Of a stretch of 64,000 nt of DNA, positions 25,829 to 35,193 are shown in pieces. A program made the translations under genes and the position numbers. The DNA comes from Cupriavidus malaysiensis (lineage in GTDB: Bacteria; Pseudomonadota; Gammaproteobacteria; Burkholderiales; Burkholderiaceae): assembly GCF_001854325.1 (NCBI RefSeq), contig NZ_CP017754.1, positions 3,162,001 through 3,226,000 on the forward strand, in the 5' to 3' direction. Under the pieces are notes generated by a model. The model saw nothing but the letters and a program-made list of their open reading frames with translations. It was not told where the DNA came from and made no database searches. The first letter of the stretch is position 1. Each line of letters starts with the position of its first letter.

Positions 25829-26914
25829 TCAGCCTGCGCTGAGGCCGGCGAGCGGGTGTTGCGCGCCGCGCCACGGGCTGTCGAAGAACGACAGCACGCG
25901 CTCACGCGCAACCTCGTCGAGCCGGGCGGGCTGCCACCTGGGCCGATGGTCCTTGTCCACCGCCAACGCCCGGATGCCTTCGATGCCATCGCCGCCACGG
26001 AACACGTAGTGCATCATGTCCAGCTCCATGCGCAGTTCGTTCTCGAGCGACATGTCGCGGGCACGGCGCACTTGCTCCAGCGTCACCTTGAGCATCAGCG
26101 GCGAGCGCGATCGCAGCGCCGCGGCGGTCTGCGCGGCCCAGTCGCCGGCGGCATCGCTGACCGCCGCCAGGATCGACTCGACGTCCGGCTGCGCGAAGAA
26201 ACCATCGATGGCCGGGCGCTCGCGCGCCAGCATGCCCTGCTCCGGCGCGACGCCCGCACGGTGCGCCGCCGCGGCCGCGTCGAGCAGGGCGAGCACTTCC
26301 TCGCCGCTGGCGAAGCTGCGCCCGCGCAACGCGGCCAGCGCCTCAGCCATCGCATTGGACGGCAGGTAAAGGTCGGCCAGTCCTGCATAGAGCGCATCCG
26401 CCGCGCCCAGGACGGTGCCGGTCAGGCCCAGGTATTCGCCGAGATGGCCCGGCGTGCGCGCCAGGAACCAGCCGCCACCGACGTCGGGAAAGAGGCCGAT
26501 ATTCGTTTCCGGCATGGCCATCCTGGTCCGTTCGGTGACGATGCGCCGGCGCGCACCCTGCGAGATGCCCATGCCGCCGCCCATCACCACGCCGTCCATC
26601 AGTGCAATATAGGGCTTGCCGTAGCGATGGATCTGATGGTTGAGCGCGTACTCTTCGGCGAAGAACTGGTCCAGCAGCGGATCCTTGGCCAGCGCTGCCT
26701 GGTGGAAGAAGCGGATATCGCCGCCGGCGCAGAAGGCCTTGCCGCCGGCACCGGCCACCACCACCGCCACCACGCCGGGCGCCTCGGCCCACGCGGTCAG
26801 CGCGTGCGTGATGGCCCGGATCATGTCGAGGGAAAGCGCGTTCAGCGCTTGCGGGCGGTTCAGCGTCAGGTAGCCAATGCCACCCACTACTTCGGTCGTC
26901 ACGAAGTCCGTCAT
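25829..26914 (-). CDS. enoyl-CoA hydratase / 3-hydroxyisobutyryl-CoA hydrolase family protein
   Basis: 361 residues from ATG 26914; a GTG five codons earlier is an alternative. Crotonase fold with the two oxyanion-hole regions GKAFCAGGDIRFF and DGVVMGGGMGIS, and MPETNIGLFPDVGGGWFLARTPG. The length and the C-terminal extension past 250 residues match 3-hydroxyisobutyryl-CoA hydrolases of valine breakdown rather than 260-residue hydratases. Substrate is inferred from family. No linked valine genes are seen. Confidence 0.85.
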   Translation of the reverse strand: MTDFVTTEVVGGIGYLTLNRPQALNALSLDMIRAITHALTAWAEAPGVVAVVVAGAGGKAFCAGGDIRFFHQAALAKDPLLDQFFAEEYALNHQIHRYGKPYIALMDGVVMGGGMGISQGARRRIVTERTRMAMPETNIGLFPDVGGGWFLARTPGHLGEYLGLTGTVLGAADALYAGLADLYLPSNAMAEALAALRGRSFASGEEVLALLDAAAAAHRAGVAPEQGMLARERPAIDGFFAQPDVESILAAVSDAAGDWAAQTAAALRSRSPLMLKVTLEQVRRARDMSLENELRMELDMMHYVFRGGDGIEGIRALAVDKDHRPRWQPARLDEVARERVLSFFDSPWRGAQHPLAGLSAG

Positions 26915-26998
26915 CTGTCTCGTCTCCACTTCTCAGCAAAAATTCAAGCCGGCATTCTACGCCAGCCATCGGCGCGCACGGCCCCGGGCATCGGCGCC

Positions 26999-28561
26999 TC
27001 AGGCGAGGCGAAAGGTGGCCATCAGCCGCGTCAGCCGCTGCGCCTGGTCATCCAGCGCGGTGGCGGCTGCCGCCGCCTGTTCGACCAGCGCGGCATTCTG
27101 CTGCGTCATCGCATCCATGTGCGACACCGCTTGGTTGACCTGCTCGATGCCATGCGACTGCTCGTCGGACGCCGTGCTGATGCCCCCGATGATGGCGCTG
27201 ACCCGCTGCACAGCGTCGACGATATCCTGCATCGCTGCACGGGCCTGGTCGACCAGGCCCGTGCCGTCGCGGACATCGGCCACCGAGGCGCCGATCAGCG
27301 AGCGGATCTCCTTGGACGCCGCGGCGCATCGCTGGGCCAGGTCGCGCACATCGCCGGCGACCACGGCGAAGCCCCGGCCGTGCTCGCCGGCACGCGCCGC
27401 CTCGACCGCCGCGTTCAGGGCGAGGATATTGGTCTGGAACGCGATCTTCTCGATCACCTCGATGATGTCGACGATCTTGCCCGAGCTGGCATCGATCGAC
27501 TGCATGGTGCGCACCACGCGCGACACCGCCCCGCTGCCCCGCTCGGCCAGGTCGGTGGCGGCGATCGCGAGCGCCCTGGCCTCGCGCGCGCTGTCCGCGT
27601 TCTGGCGCACGGTGCCGGTCAGCTCCTCCATGCTCGAGGCGGTTTCCTCCAGCGAGGCTGCTTGTTGCTCCGTGCGCTGCGAAAGGTCGGTGTTGCCCGA
27701 GGCGATCTGCTGGCTGGCGCTGGCAATCGCATCGGCGCCGCTACGTACCTCGCTCACCATGGCGACCAGGCTGGACTGCATGCGGCCAAGCATGCCCAGC
27801 ATGCGGCTGGTTTCGTTGCGTGCATGCTCATTGGCGCCGTGCACCTCCGCGCGGACTTCGCGCAGGTCGCCCGAGGCGATCTGCGCGAAGCGGCCGATGG
27901 CGATATCGAGCGGCCGCACGATCGATTGCCGCAGGCGCCAGGCCACCACGGTGCTGAAGGCCAGCCCGAGCAACAGCACGCCGCCGGCCAGCGCCAGCAG
28001 ACGGTCGTAGCGCTGCTGCGAGTGCTCGTACACCGCGGCTGCGCTCGCTACCTGCAGCCGATTCAGGTCGCTGTTGACCGCGGTGAAAGCAATATCGAGC
28101 TTGGGGATGGTATCCAGCACGTAGCGCATCACCGTGTCGCGGTCGCCCGCATGCAGCGCCGCGATCATGGGCGCCACGCCTTGTGTGAACAGCGCCTCGC
28201 GCCGGGCGGAAACCTCGGCGGTGGCGCGCTCCGCCTCGGGCGAGCGCGGCAGCGCCAGATAGGCTTTCCAGGCGGCCTCCGACTGGCGCGCGAAGCCTTG
28301 CGCGCCCTCCGCGCGGGCGCGCGCGTCGGCGGGGTCGGTGGCAAAGGTGGCCTGGTCCAGCAGCACGCGTACCAGCAACTGGTTGGAGCGCGCCTCCGCC
28401 AGGTCGACCGCAGCCTTCAGCTGCTGCTGGTAGATCTGACGTGTGGCTTCATTGCTGCGCGACATGCCCAGCCAGCCGACTGCGCCGACAATCAGCAGCA
28501 AGCTGTTGGTGACGACAGTCAGGAACCACAATCTGGCTCCGATCGTAGTGTTGCGAAACAT
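26999..28561 (-). CDS. methyl-accepting chemotaxis protein
   Basis: 520 residues from ATG 28561, preceded by GGAGGAG. A first membrane helix lies at about 9-31, then a helical periplasmic ligand domain (about 32-190, four-helix bundle type). A second helix (LALAGGVLLLGLAFSTVVAW), a HAMP linker (RPLDIAIGRFAQIASGDL) and a long signalling coiled coil follow. The hairpin tip EKIAFQTNILALNAAVEAARAGEHGRGFAVVAGDVRDLAQR is split across the conserved CheA/CheW contact region. There is no C-terminal CheR-binding pentapeptide (ends ATFRLA). Ligand unknown. Confidence 0.94.
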   Translation of the reverse strand: MFRNTTIGARLWFLTVVTNSLLLIVGAVGWLGMSRSNEATRQIYQQQLKAAVDLAEARSNQLLVRVLLDQATFATDPADARARAEGAQGFARQSEAAWKAYLALPRSPEAERATAEVSARREALFTQGVAPMIAALHAGDRDTVMRYVLDTIPKLDIAFTAVNSDLNRLQVASAAAVYEHSQQRYDRLLALAGGVLLLGLAFSTVVAWRLRQSIVRPLDIAIGRFAQIASGDLREVRAEVHGANEHARNETSRMLGMLGRMQSSLVAMVSEVRSGADAIASASQQIASGNTDLSQRTEQQAASLEETASSMEELTGTVRQNADSAREARALAIAATDLAERGSGAVSRVVRTMQSIDASSGKIVDIIEVIEKIAFQTNILALNAAVEAARAGEHGRGFAVVAGDVRDLAQRCAAASKEIRSLIGASVADVRDGTGLVDQARAAMQDIVDAVQRVSAIIGGISTASDEQSHGIEQVNQAVSHMDAMTQQNAALVEQAAAAATALDDQAQRLTRLMATFRLA

Positions 28562-28791
28562 CCTGGCTCCTCCGGAAACGGCTGCCCATGCAGCGATCAG
28601 CTGGTCTACGGCGCGCGCATTCGAAGCTTGACCGTTTGCCAAGGACGGACTGAATTGCATTTTTGTCAGGGATGGCGGCAGGTGGAGCCGATGCCACCCG
28701 CGCCATGCTGCACTGGCGTTGGCGCAACACGGCTCGGCGTATGGAGGAATCCCTCAAGCCAAACCCGGAACGAAGCGCGCACACTGCCCGC

Positions 28792-29691
28792 ATGACCGCA
28801 TCCGCATCCGCATCCGCATCCGCGTCCGCCAGCCAGGCCGCCTTCGATCCCGGCCTGATCCTGCTGGCCTTCGCCCCCGCCTTCGTGCTGACGATCGCAG
28901 CCGAGGCCTGGTACTGGTCGCGCCGCGACGGCTCGGTCTACAGCCTGCGCGACACCGTCTCCAACGCCACCCTGGCGCTGATGCACCAGGCCTCCGACGC
29001 GGTCTTCCTCTGGCTGATGGTGCGCACCGCCTACACCTGGTGCTACCAGCACGGGCTGCGCGCCATGCCCGAGACCGCCTGGTCCTTCGTGCTGCTGCTT
29101 GTGCTGCAAGATCTGCTCTACTACGGCTTCCACCGCGCCAGTCATCGTGTGCGCTGGCTTTGGGCCTCGCACGTGACCCACCACTCGTCGGAGGGCATGA
29201 ATTTCTCCACCGCCTTCCGGCAGAGCCTGACCTATCCGCTGTCGGGCATGTGGGTGTTCTGGCTGCCGCTGGCCTGGATCGGTTTCACGCCGGACTGGGT
29301 CATCCTGGCGGTGGGCTTGAACCTGGCCTTCCAGTTCTTCGTCCACACCCGCCTCGGGCGGCGCTGGCCCAGGCTCGAGCGCGTCATCAACACGCCTTCC
29401 GTGCATCGTGTGCACCACGCGCGCAATCCGCGCTACATCGACCGCAACTATGCCGGCGTGCTGACCGTCTGGGACCACCTGTTCGGCACCTTCGTGCCAG
29501 AGGAAGAGGCGCCGCACTACGGCATCACCCGCCGCATCGCCACCCACAACCCGCTGACGCTGACCTTCCACGAATGGCGTGACATGTTCGCCGATACGTG
29601 GCGCAACCGCGACCTGCGCCACCTTTGGAAGCCACCGGAGTGGCAGCATCCGCGCGACGCCCAACGCGCGCACGCCGGCCGGCCCGGCTGA
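28792..29691 (+). CDS. sterol desaturase / fatty acid hydroxylase family protein
   Basis: 299 residues from ATG 28792; an in-frame ATG at 28741 would add 17 residues and neither has a clear ribosome site. An integral-membrane di-iron enzyme: histidine motifs HRASH, HVTHH and HRVHH are in order between membrane helices, with LQDLLYYGFHR and NYAGVLTVWDHLFGTF typical of the superfamily. The substrate is not predictable. The N-terminus carries an Ala-Ser repeat encoded by a hexanucleotide repeat. Divergent from the chemoreceptor gene. Confidence 0.9.
   Translation: MTASASASASASASQAAFDPGLILLAFAPAFVLTIAAEAWYWSRRDGSVYSLRDTVSNATLALMHQASDAVFLWLMVRTAYTWCYQHGLRAMPETAWSFVLLLVLQDLLYYGFHRASHRVRWLWASHVTHHSSEGMNFSTAFRQSLTYPLSGMWVFWLPLAWIGFTPDWVILAVGLNLAFQFFVHTRLGRRWPRLERVINTPSVHRVHHARNPRYIDRNYAGVLTVWDHLFGTFVPEEEAPHYGITRRIATHNPLTLTFHEWRDMFADTWRNRDLRHLWKPPEWQHPRDAQRAHAGRPG
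28796..28826 (+). repeat. hexanucleotide repeat (GCATCC)n in coding sequence
   Basis: About five consecutive units (the last diverged to GCGTCC) encode Ala-Ser repeats at the start of the sterol-desaturase-like protein. Gains or losses of whole units would keep the reading frame, so only the length of the tail would vary. Confidence 0.85.
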
Positions 29692-29713
29692 TCCGCGACC
29701 GGTGGCGCAAGCA

Positions 29714-29742
29714 ACAAAAAACCGCGCACAGGCGCGGTTTCT
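29714..29742. terminator. bidirectional rho-independent terminator
   Basis: A 9-bp stem AAACCGCGC / GCGCGGTTT (29719-29727 with 29732-29740) with a 4-nt loop. T-runs flank both sides (six T on the minus strand). It lies between the convergent sterol-desaturase-like gene and typA. Confidence 0.85.
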
Positions 29743-29783
29743 TGTCAGACTACCGGCATCGCGCCGGTGCGGTCAGTGCGGGC

Positions 29784-31604
29784 TTACGCGCCTTCGCGCG
29801 AGGCACGCTTGCGCTCGTGCTCCTTCAGGTGGCGCTTGCGCAGGCGGATGCTCTTGGGCGTGATCTCTACCAGTTCATCGTCATCGATGAATTCCACCGC
29901 ATACTCCAGCGACATCTGGATCGGCGGCACCAGGCGCACGGCCTCGTCGGTACCCGAGGCGCGCACGTTGGTGAGCTGCTTGCCCTTGATCGGGTTGACC
30001 ACGAGGTCGTTGTCGCGGCTGTGGATGCCGATGATCATGCCTTCGTACAGCGCGTCGCCCGGCTTGACGAACATGCGGCCGCGGTCCTGCAGCTTCCACA
30101 GGGCATAGGCCACCGCATCGCCGTCGTCCTGCGAGATCAGCACGCCGTTGTGGCGCTCGCCCAGGCCGCCTTCGCGCACCGGCGCGTAGTCGTCGAAGAT
30201 ATGGCTGATCAGGCCGGTACCACGCGTCAGCGTGAGGAATTCACCTTGGAAGCCGATCAGGCCACGCGCGGGAATCCGATACTCGAGGCGGGTGCGGCCC
30301 TTGCCGTCCGATGCCATGTCGAGCAGCTCGCCCTTGCGGCGGCCCAGCTCTTCCATGATGGAGCCCTGGTGGCCGTCTTCCACGTCCACGGTCAGCAGTT
30401 CGAACGGCTCGTGCTTGACGCCGTCGATTTCCTTGAACACCACGCGCGGGCGCGACACGGCCAGCTCGTAGCCTTCGCGGCGCATGTTTTCCAGCAGGAT
30501 GGTCAGGTGCAGTTCGCCGCGACCCGACACTTCGAAGATGGTGTCGTCACCGGTGTCGGCCACGCGCAGCGCCACGTTCGACTTCAGCTCGCGGTCCAGC
30601 CGCTCGCGCAGCTGGCGGCTGGTCACGAACTTGCCTTCGCGGCCGGCCAGCGGCGAGGTGTTGACGCAGAAGTTCATGGTCAGCGTAGGCTCGTCCACCT
30701 TCAGCATCGGCAAGGCGTCCTGGGCCTCCGGCGCGCATACGGTGCAGCCGATGCCCAGTTCCTCGATGCCGTTGATCAGCACGATGTCGCCGGCCTCGGC
30801 TTCGGGCACGATCTCGCGCTCGAGGCCCTGGAACTTCAGCACCTGATTGATGCGGCCCTTGATCGGGCTGCCCTCGGGACCGAACTTGACGACTACGTCC
30901 TGCAGCGGACGGGCGCGGCCGCGCGAGATGCGGCCCACGCCGATCTTGCCGACATAGCTGGAGTAGTCCAGCGAGATGATCTGCAGCTGCAGCGGGCCGT
31001 CCGGATCGTCGTTACGCACCGGCACCTTGTCCAGCACGGTCTCGAACAGCGGCTTCATGTCGCCGCCGCGCACATCGTCGGTCAGGCCGGCGTAGCCGTT
31101 CAGGCCCGAGGCGTAGATCACCGGGAAGTCGAGCTGCTCGTCGTTGGCGCCCAGCTTGTCGAAGAGATCGAAGGTCTGGTTGATCACCCAGTCCGGGCGC
31201 GCCCCCGGGCGGTCGATCTTGTTGATCACGACGATCGGCTTCAGGCCCAGCGCGAGCGCCTTGCGGGTCACGAAGCGCGTCTGCGGCATCGGGCCTTCAA
31301 CCGCGTCGACCAGCAGCAGCACGCCGTCCACCATCGACAGCACGCGCTCGACCTCGCCGCCGAAGTCAGCGTGGCCCGGGGTGTCGACGATGTTGATGTG
31401 GGTGCCGTTGTATTCGACCGCACAGTTCTTGGCCAGGATGGTGATCCCGCGCTCCTTTTCCAGGTCGTTCGAATCCATCACGCGCTCAGCGATCTGCTGG
31501 TTCTCGCGGAAGGTGCCTGCCTGGCGCAGGAGCTGGTCGACTAGGGTGGTCTTGCCATGATCGACGTGGGCGATGATGGCGATATTGCGGATGGCGCGGG
31601 TCAT
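29784..31604 (-). CDS. typA: translational GTPase TypA/BipA
   Basis: 606 residues with the full GTPase set near the N-terminus: [11 protein letters not shown] (G1), RGITILAKN (G2), DTPGHADF (G3) and NKIDRPGA (G4). EF-G-like domains II, III and V and a BipA-specific C-terminal domain follow. It binds the 70S ribosome and acts in stress and cold adaptation and 50S assembly. It stands alone, divergent from the marR operon. Confidence 0.97.
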   Translation of the reverse strand: MTRAIRNIAIIAHVDHGKTTLVDQLLRQAGTFRENQQIAERVMDSNDLEKERGITILAKNCAVEYNGTHINIVDTPGHADFGGEVERVLSMVDGVLLLVDAVEGPMPQTRFVTRKALALGLKPIVVINKIDRPGARPDWVINQTFDLFDKLGANDEQLDFPVIYASGLNGYAGLTDDVRGGDMKPLFETVLDKVPVRNDDPDGPLQLQIISLDYSSYVGKIGVGRISRGRARPLQDVVVKFGPEGSPIKGRINQVLKFQGLEREIVPEAEAGDIVLINGIEELGIGCTVCAPEAQDALPMLKVDEPTLTMNFCVNTSPLAGREGKFVTSRQLRERLDRELKSNVALRVADTGDDTIFEVSGRGELHLTILLENMRREGYELAVSRPRVVFKEIDGVKHEPFELLTVDVEDGHQGSIMEELGRRKGELLDMASDGKGRTRLEYRIPARGLIGFQGEFLTLTRGTGLISHIFDDYAPVREGGLGERHNGVLISQDDGDAVAYALWKLQDRGRMFVKPGDALYEGMIIGIHSRDNDLVVNPIKGKQLTNVRASGTDEAVRLVPPIQMSLEYAVEFIDDDELVEITPKSIRLRKRHLKEHERKRASREGA

Positions 31605-31748
31605 TGCTGCGTCTCGCTGAAAGCGGGCCTCGAAAGATAACCCGGCATTCTAGCATGCTGCGTCGCAAAACCTTCTACGTCCAGGCGATGGGAACGCCCG
31701 GCCGGCCACGCTATTTATTGCGGATCCCGGAATAGACAATTTCCATCC

Positions 31749-31777
31749 TTGCCGATAGTGATTCGTAAACATATATT
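31749..31777 (+). promoter_or_regulatory. promoter of the marR-efflux operon
   Basis: TTGCCG (31749-31754), an exact 17-bp spacer and TATATT (31772-31777). The predicted start near 31784 lies inside a perfect palindrome, and the marR start codon follows at 31809. Confidence 0.68.
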
Positions 31778-31789
31778 TGCCAGGGCAAA
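31776..31789 (+). promoter_or_regulatory. candidate MarR operator
   Basis: TTTGCCAGGGCAAA is a perfect palindrome of two 6-bp arms and a 2-bp centre, overlapping the -10 and start site. A weaker related dyad, TTGCATTGGCAA, follows at 31792-31803. Placement between promoter and marR start suggests autorepression by the MarR protein. Confidence 0.65.
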
Positions 31790-31808
31790 GATTGCATTGG
31801 CAAAAAAC

Positions 31809-32273
31809 ATGTCGGCCAACCTGATGACGCCTTCCCTGAATCCCGCCGAGTACAACATGCAGGATAGCATCGGCTATCTGCTGGCGCGGGCGAAATCCGC
31901 CTTGACGCACGAGGTCGAGCAGGAAGTGAGCGCCCTCGACATCACCCATGTGCAGGCGGTGTGCCTGATGATGCTGGGCACCGGCCGCGCCAGCACCGTC
32001 ACCGACCTCGGCCGCGAAATGGGCACCGACATGGGATCGGTGACGCGGCTGCTGGGCCGCATGGAAAAGCGCGGCCTGATCGAGCGCCAGCGCAGCACCT
32101 CCGACCGGCGCGTGGTGGAACTCTCGCTGACCGAACAGGGCCGGGCCATGATGGTGCACCTGCCCGCCATCTTCATCCGCGTGGTGGAACGCCGCCTGCG
32201 CGGCTTCTCGCCGGATGAAATCACCTGCCTGCGCACCATGCTGACGCGCGTCATCGATAACAACAGCGGATAG
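31809..32273 (+). CDS. MarR family transcriptional regulator
   Basis: 154 residues from ATG 31809 (MSANLMTPSLNPAEY). An upstream extension of the frame runs through the promoter and is unlikely. The winged helix-turn-helix is clear: STVTDLGREMGTDMGSVTRLLGRMEKRGLIERQRSTSDRR, with a wing and VELSLTEQGRAMM. It lies 67 bp ahead of an efflux operon on the same strand and likely controls that operon; ligand unknown. Confidence 0.93.
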   Translation: MSANLMTPSLNPAEYNMQDSIGYLLARAKSALTHEVEQEVSALDITHVQAVCLMMLGTGRASTVTDLGREMGTDMGSVTRLLGRMEKRGLIERQRSTSDRRVVELSLTEQGRAMMVHLPAIFIRVVERRLRGFSPDEITCLRTMLTRVIDNNSG

Positions 32274-32339
32274 CGCCCGGCCGCACCGCCACGACAAGAC
32301 TTGAAAACCAACAGCATGGCTCCGCCTCGGAGCGACACG

Positions 32340-33887
32340 ATGAAATCAGCCCTCCCCTTCCCGCCCGCGCGGGCCGCGCATTTCCTGATGCGTCGCGCCG
32401 CCCCGCTGGCGCTGACCGCGCTGGCCGCAGCCGCGCTGGCCGGCTGTGCGGCCTTCGGCGATGCGCACAGCACGCTGAGCAAAACCGACCCGGCCGCGCT
32501 GGCCGCCTCGCAGACGCTGCCGGCCGAGCACGGCCAATGGCCTTCGATGGACTGGGTCGACCAGTTCCATGACCCTCAGCTGCGCACGCTGGTGGATGAA
32601 GCCATCCAGAACAGCCCGAGCCTGCAATCGGCTTATGCCCGCCTGGCCGCTTCGCGCGCGATGGCCGATGCCACACGCGCCGCGCTTTACCCCAGCGTGG
32701 ATTTCGAAGGCAGCCTGACACGCCAGCGCTTCTCCCAGACCGACCTGTTCGCCGGCACCCCGTTGGCCGGCGCCTGGGAGAACCAGGGCCGCATGCAGCT
32801 GGGCTTGAATTACGATCTCGATTTCTGGGGCAAGAACCGCGCGGCCTTGCAGGCAGCACTGTCCGACGACCGCGTCACCGAGGCCGAAGCACAGTCGGCG
32901 CGCCTGGTGCTGACAACCGCGGTGGCACGCGCCTACGCGCAACTGGCCGCGCTCTACGCCCAGCGCGACGTGGATGTGCGTGCCATCGCCCAGCGTGAAG
33001 ACCTGAGCAAGCTGTCGCGCGACCGCCTGGCCGCGGGCCTCGACACCCAGGTCGAGACCACCCAGGCACGCGGTACCGTCGCCGCGGCACAGACCGACCT
33101 GCAGCGCGTGGACGAGCAGATCGCTCTGGTGCGCAACCAGCTCGCCGCACTGCTGGGCCTGGGCCCCGACCGCGGCCAGGCCATCACCCGCCCCACGCTG
33201 CTGGCCAACGCCTCGCCAAACGTGCCTGACGACCTCGCCATCGGCCTGCTGGGCCGGCGGCCCGACCTGGTCGCTGCGCGCTGGCGAGTGGAAGCCGCGT
33301 CCAAGGATATCGATGTGGCCAAGGCAGAATTCCTGCCCAACGTCAGCCTGACCGCCTTCGCCGGCTTCGCCTCGCTCGATACCAGCAAGCTGCTGATGGG
33401 CATCAGCCGCACCTTCGGCTTCGGCCCCTCGCTGACCCTGCCGGTCTTCGAAGGCGGCCGCCTGCGCGCCAACCTGAAGGGCAAATACGCCAAGTACGAC
33501 TCGGCCGTCGCCAGCTACAACCAGACGCTGGTCGACGCACTGCGCGAGACCGCGGATGCCATGACCAGCATCCACAGCGTCGACCAGCAGATCCAGACCC
33601 AGAAACAGGCGCTGGACCTGGCCGAGCATGCCTATTCGCTGGCCACCACCCGTTACAAGGCCGGCCTGGGTACGCAGCTCACCGTGCTCAACGCCGAGAG
33701 CAACGTGCTGCAGCAGCGCCGCCTGGCCGCCGACATGATGTCGCGCCGGCTCGACCTGCAGATGAGCCTGATGAAGACGCTCGGTGGCGGCTACCGCGAG
33801 GAGGCCGGCGAAGCCGCCGAGTCCGGCGCCACCCCGGCGCCCGCCAGCCGGTCCACGGCAAATAACGAGGCGGCGGCGCGCGGCTGA
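32340..33887 (+). CDS. outer-membrane efflux lipoprotein, NodT/OprM family
   Basis: 515 residues from ATG 32340, behind GGAGCG. It has a signal peptide with lipobox LAGC (Cys36). The two TolC-like repeats are visible, each with long helices (SLQSAYARLAASRAMADATRAAL; DYDLDFWGKNRAAL-type strand; GLLGRRPDLVAARWRVEAA; FEGGRLRANLKGKYAKYDSAV). It provides the outer-membrane duct for the adjacent EmrA- and EmrB-like proteins. The C-terminal 35 residues are low-complexity. Confidence 0.94.
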   Translation: MKSALPFPPARAAHFLMRRAAPLALTALAAAALAGCAAFGDAHSTLSKTDPAALAASQTLPAEHGQWPSMDWVDQFHDPQLRTLVDEAIQNSPSLQSAYARLAASRAMADATRAALYPSVDFEGSLTRQRFSQTDLFAGTPLAGAWENQGRMQLGLNYDLDFWGKNRAALQAALSDDRVTEAEAQSARLVLTTAVARAYAQLAALYAQRDVDVRAIAQREDLSKLSRDRLAAGLDTQVETTQARGTVAAAQTDLQRVDEQIALVRNQLAALLGLGPDRGQAITRPTLLANASPNVPDDLAIGLLGRRPDLVAARWRVEAASKDIDVAKAEFLPNVSLTAFAGFASLDTSKLLMGISRTFGFGPSLTLPVFEGGRLRANLKGKYAKYDSAVASYNQTLVDALRETADAMTSIHSVDQQIQTQKQALDLAEHAYSLATTRYKAGLGTQLTVLNAESNVLQQRRLAADMMSRRLDLQMSLMKTLGGGYREEAGEAAESGATPAPASRSTANNEAAARG

Positions 33888-33932
33888 CGCGGCGCCTTCC
33901 GGATTGCACAGCCTATTTCCAGAAAGACAATC

Positions 33933-35192
33933 ATGAGCGAAAACCAGAACGCGGCCGGCAAGCAGCCGCAACAAGCCTCGAATCCCAACGGCAAGCGCAA
34001 GCGCATGCTGCTGACACTGACCACCGTGATCGTAGTCGCGGGCGTGGCCTACGGCGCCTACTGGGCCATGTACGGCCGCTACTTCGAGAACACCGACGAC
34101 GCCTATGTCGCCGGCAACGTGGTCCAGGTCACGCCGCTGGTGGCCGGCACCGTGGTCTCGATCTCCGCCGACGACACCCAGCTGGTCACGTCCGGCCAGC
34201 CGCTGATCCAGCTCGATCGCGCCGATTCGCAGGTGGCACTCGAACAGGCCGAGGCGCAGCTCGCGCAGGCCGTGCGCGAAGTGCGCACGCTGTATGTGAA
34301 CAACGGCTCGCTGGCCGCCAATGTGTCGATGCGGGAGGCCGATCTCGCCAAGGCCCGCGAAGACCTGCGCCGCCGCCAGGCGATCTCCGGCACCGGCGCG
34401 GTGTCCAGCGAGGAGATCTCGCATGCCCAGACCGCGCTCAAGGCAGCCGAGTCCTCGCTGCTGGCCGCCCGCGAGCAGCTGGCCTCGAACCAGGCGCTGA
34501 CCGACCACACCACGGTCGAGAAGCATCCCAATGTACAGCGCGCCGCCGCCAACCTGCGCTCGGCCTACCTGGCCTATGCGCGTTCGACGCTGCCGGCGCC
34601 GGTCACCGGCTACGTGGCCAAGCGGTCGGTACAGGTAGGCCAGCGCGTCGCCGCCGGCAGCCCGCTGATGGCAGTGGTGCCGCTCGACCAGGTGTGGGTC
34701 GACGCCAACTTCAAGGAGGTCCAGATCACCCATATGCGCGTGGGCCAGCCGGTCACGCTGGAAGCCGACGTCTACGGCTCCAAGGTCAAGTACCAGGGCA
34801 AGGTCGAAGGCTTCTCCGCCGGCACCGGCTCGGCCTTCTCGCTGCTGCCGGCGCAGAATGCCACCGGCAACTGGATCAAGGTGGTGCAGCGCCTGCCGGT
34901 TCGCATTGCGCTCGACCCGCAGCAGCTCAAGGACCATCCGCTACGCGTCGGCCTGTCGATGAACGTCACCGTCGACGTACGCAAGGAGGAAGGCGCCGCC
35001 ATGGCGGCCGCACCAGCGCCGCGCCCGCTGCAGACCGACGTCTATGAGAAGGTCGGCCACGATGCGGACGCGCTGATCGAGCGCATCATCTCGAACAACA
35101 ACGGCGGCCGCCCGGCCAGCCTGCCGGCAACCCCGCAGGCCGACAGCGCCAGCGCCAGCGCCAAGCCAACGGCCGCCAACGCCAACAGCTGA
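33933..35192 (+). CDS. HlyD/EmrA-type membrane fusion protein
   Basis: 419 residues. A short cytoplasmic N-terminus and one membrane helix (MLLTLTTVIVVAGVAYGAYWA) are followed by a lipoyl/barrel-sandwich hybrid (NTDDAYVAGNVVQVTPLVAGTV), an alpha-hairpin (QVALEQAEAQLAQAVREV to DHTTVEK) and beta-barrel (VDANFKEVQITHM), as in EmrA. It links the DHA2 pump to the outer-membrane channel across the periplasm. It follows the channel gene by 45 bp. Confidence 0.95.
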   Translation: MSENQNAAGKQPQQASNPNGKRKRMLLTLTTVIVVAGVAYGAYWAMYGRYFENTDDAYVAGNVVQVTPLVAGTVVSISADDTQLVTSGQPLIQLDRADSQVALEQAEAQLAQAVREVRTLYVNNGSLAANVSMREADLAKAREDLRRRQAISGTGAVSSEEISHAQTALKAAESSLLAAREQLASNQALTDHTTVEKHPNVQRAAANLRSAYLAYARSTLPAPVTGYVAKRSVQVGQRVAAGSPLMAVVPLDQVWVDANFKEVQITHMRVGQPVTLEADVYGSKVKYQGKVEGFSAGTGSAFSLLPAQNATGNWIKVVQRLPVRIALDPQQLKDHPLRVGLSMNVTVDVRKEEGAAMAAAPAPRPLQTDVYEKVGHDADALIERIISNNNGGRPASLPATPQADSASASAKPTAANANS

Positions 35193-35193
35193 C

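Noticed and set aside
25856..28795. Long plus-strand frame (979 codons) opposite the hydratase and chemoreceptor genes
   Set aside because: Composition is that of antisense reading; both minus-strand genes have intact family motifs.
28796..28826. Hexamer repeat as a phase-variation switch
   Set aside because: Unit length is a multiple of three, so gain or loss cannot shift the reading frame.
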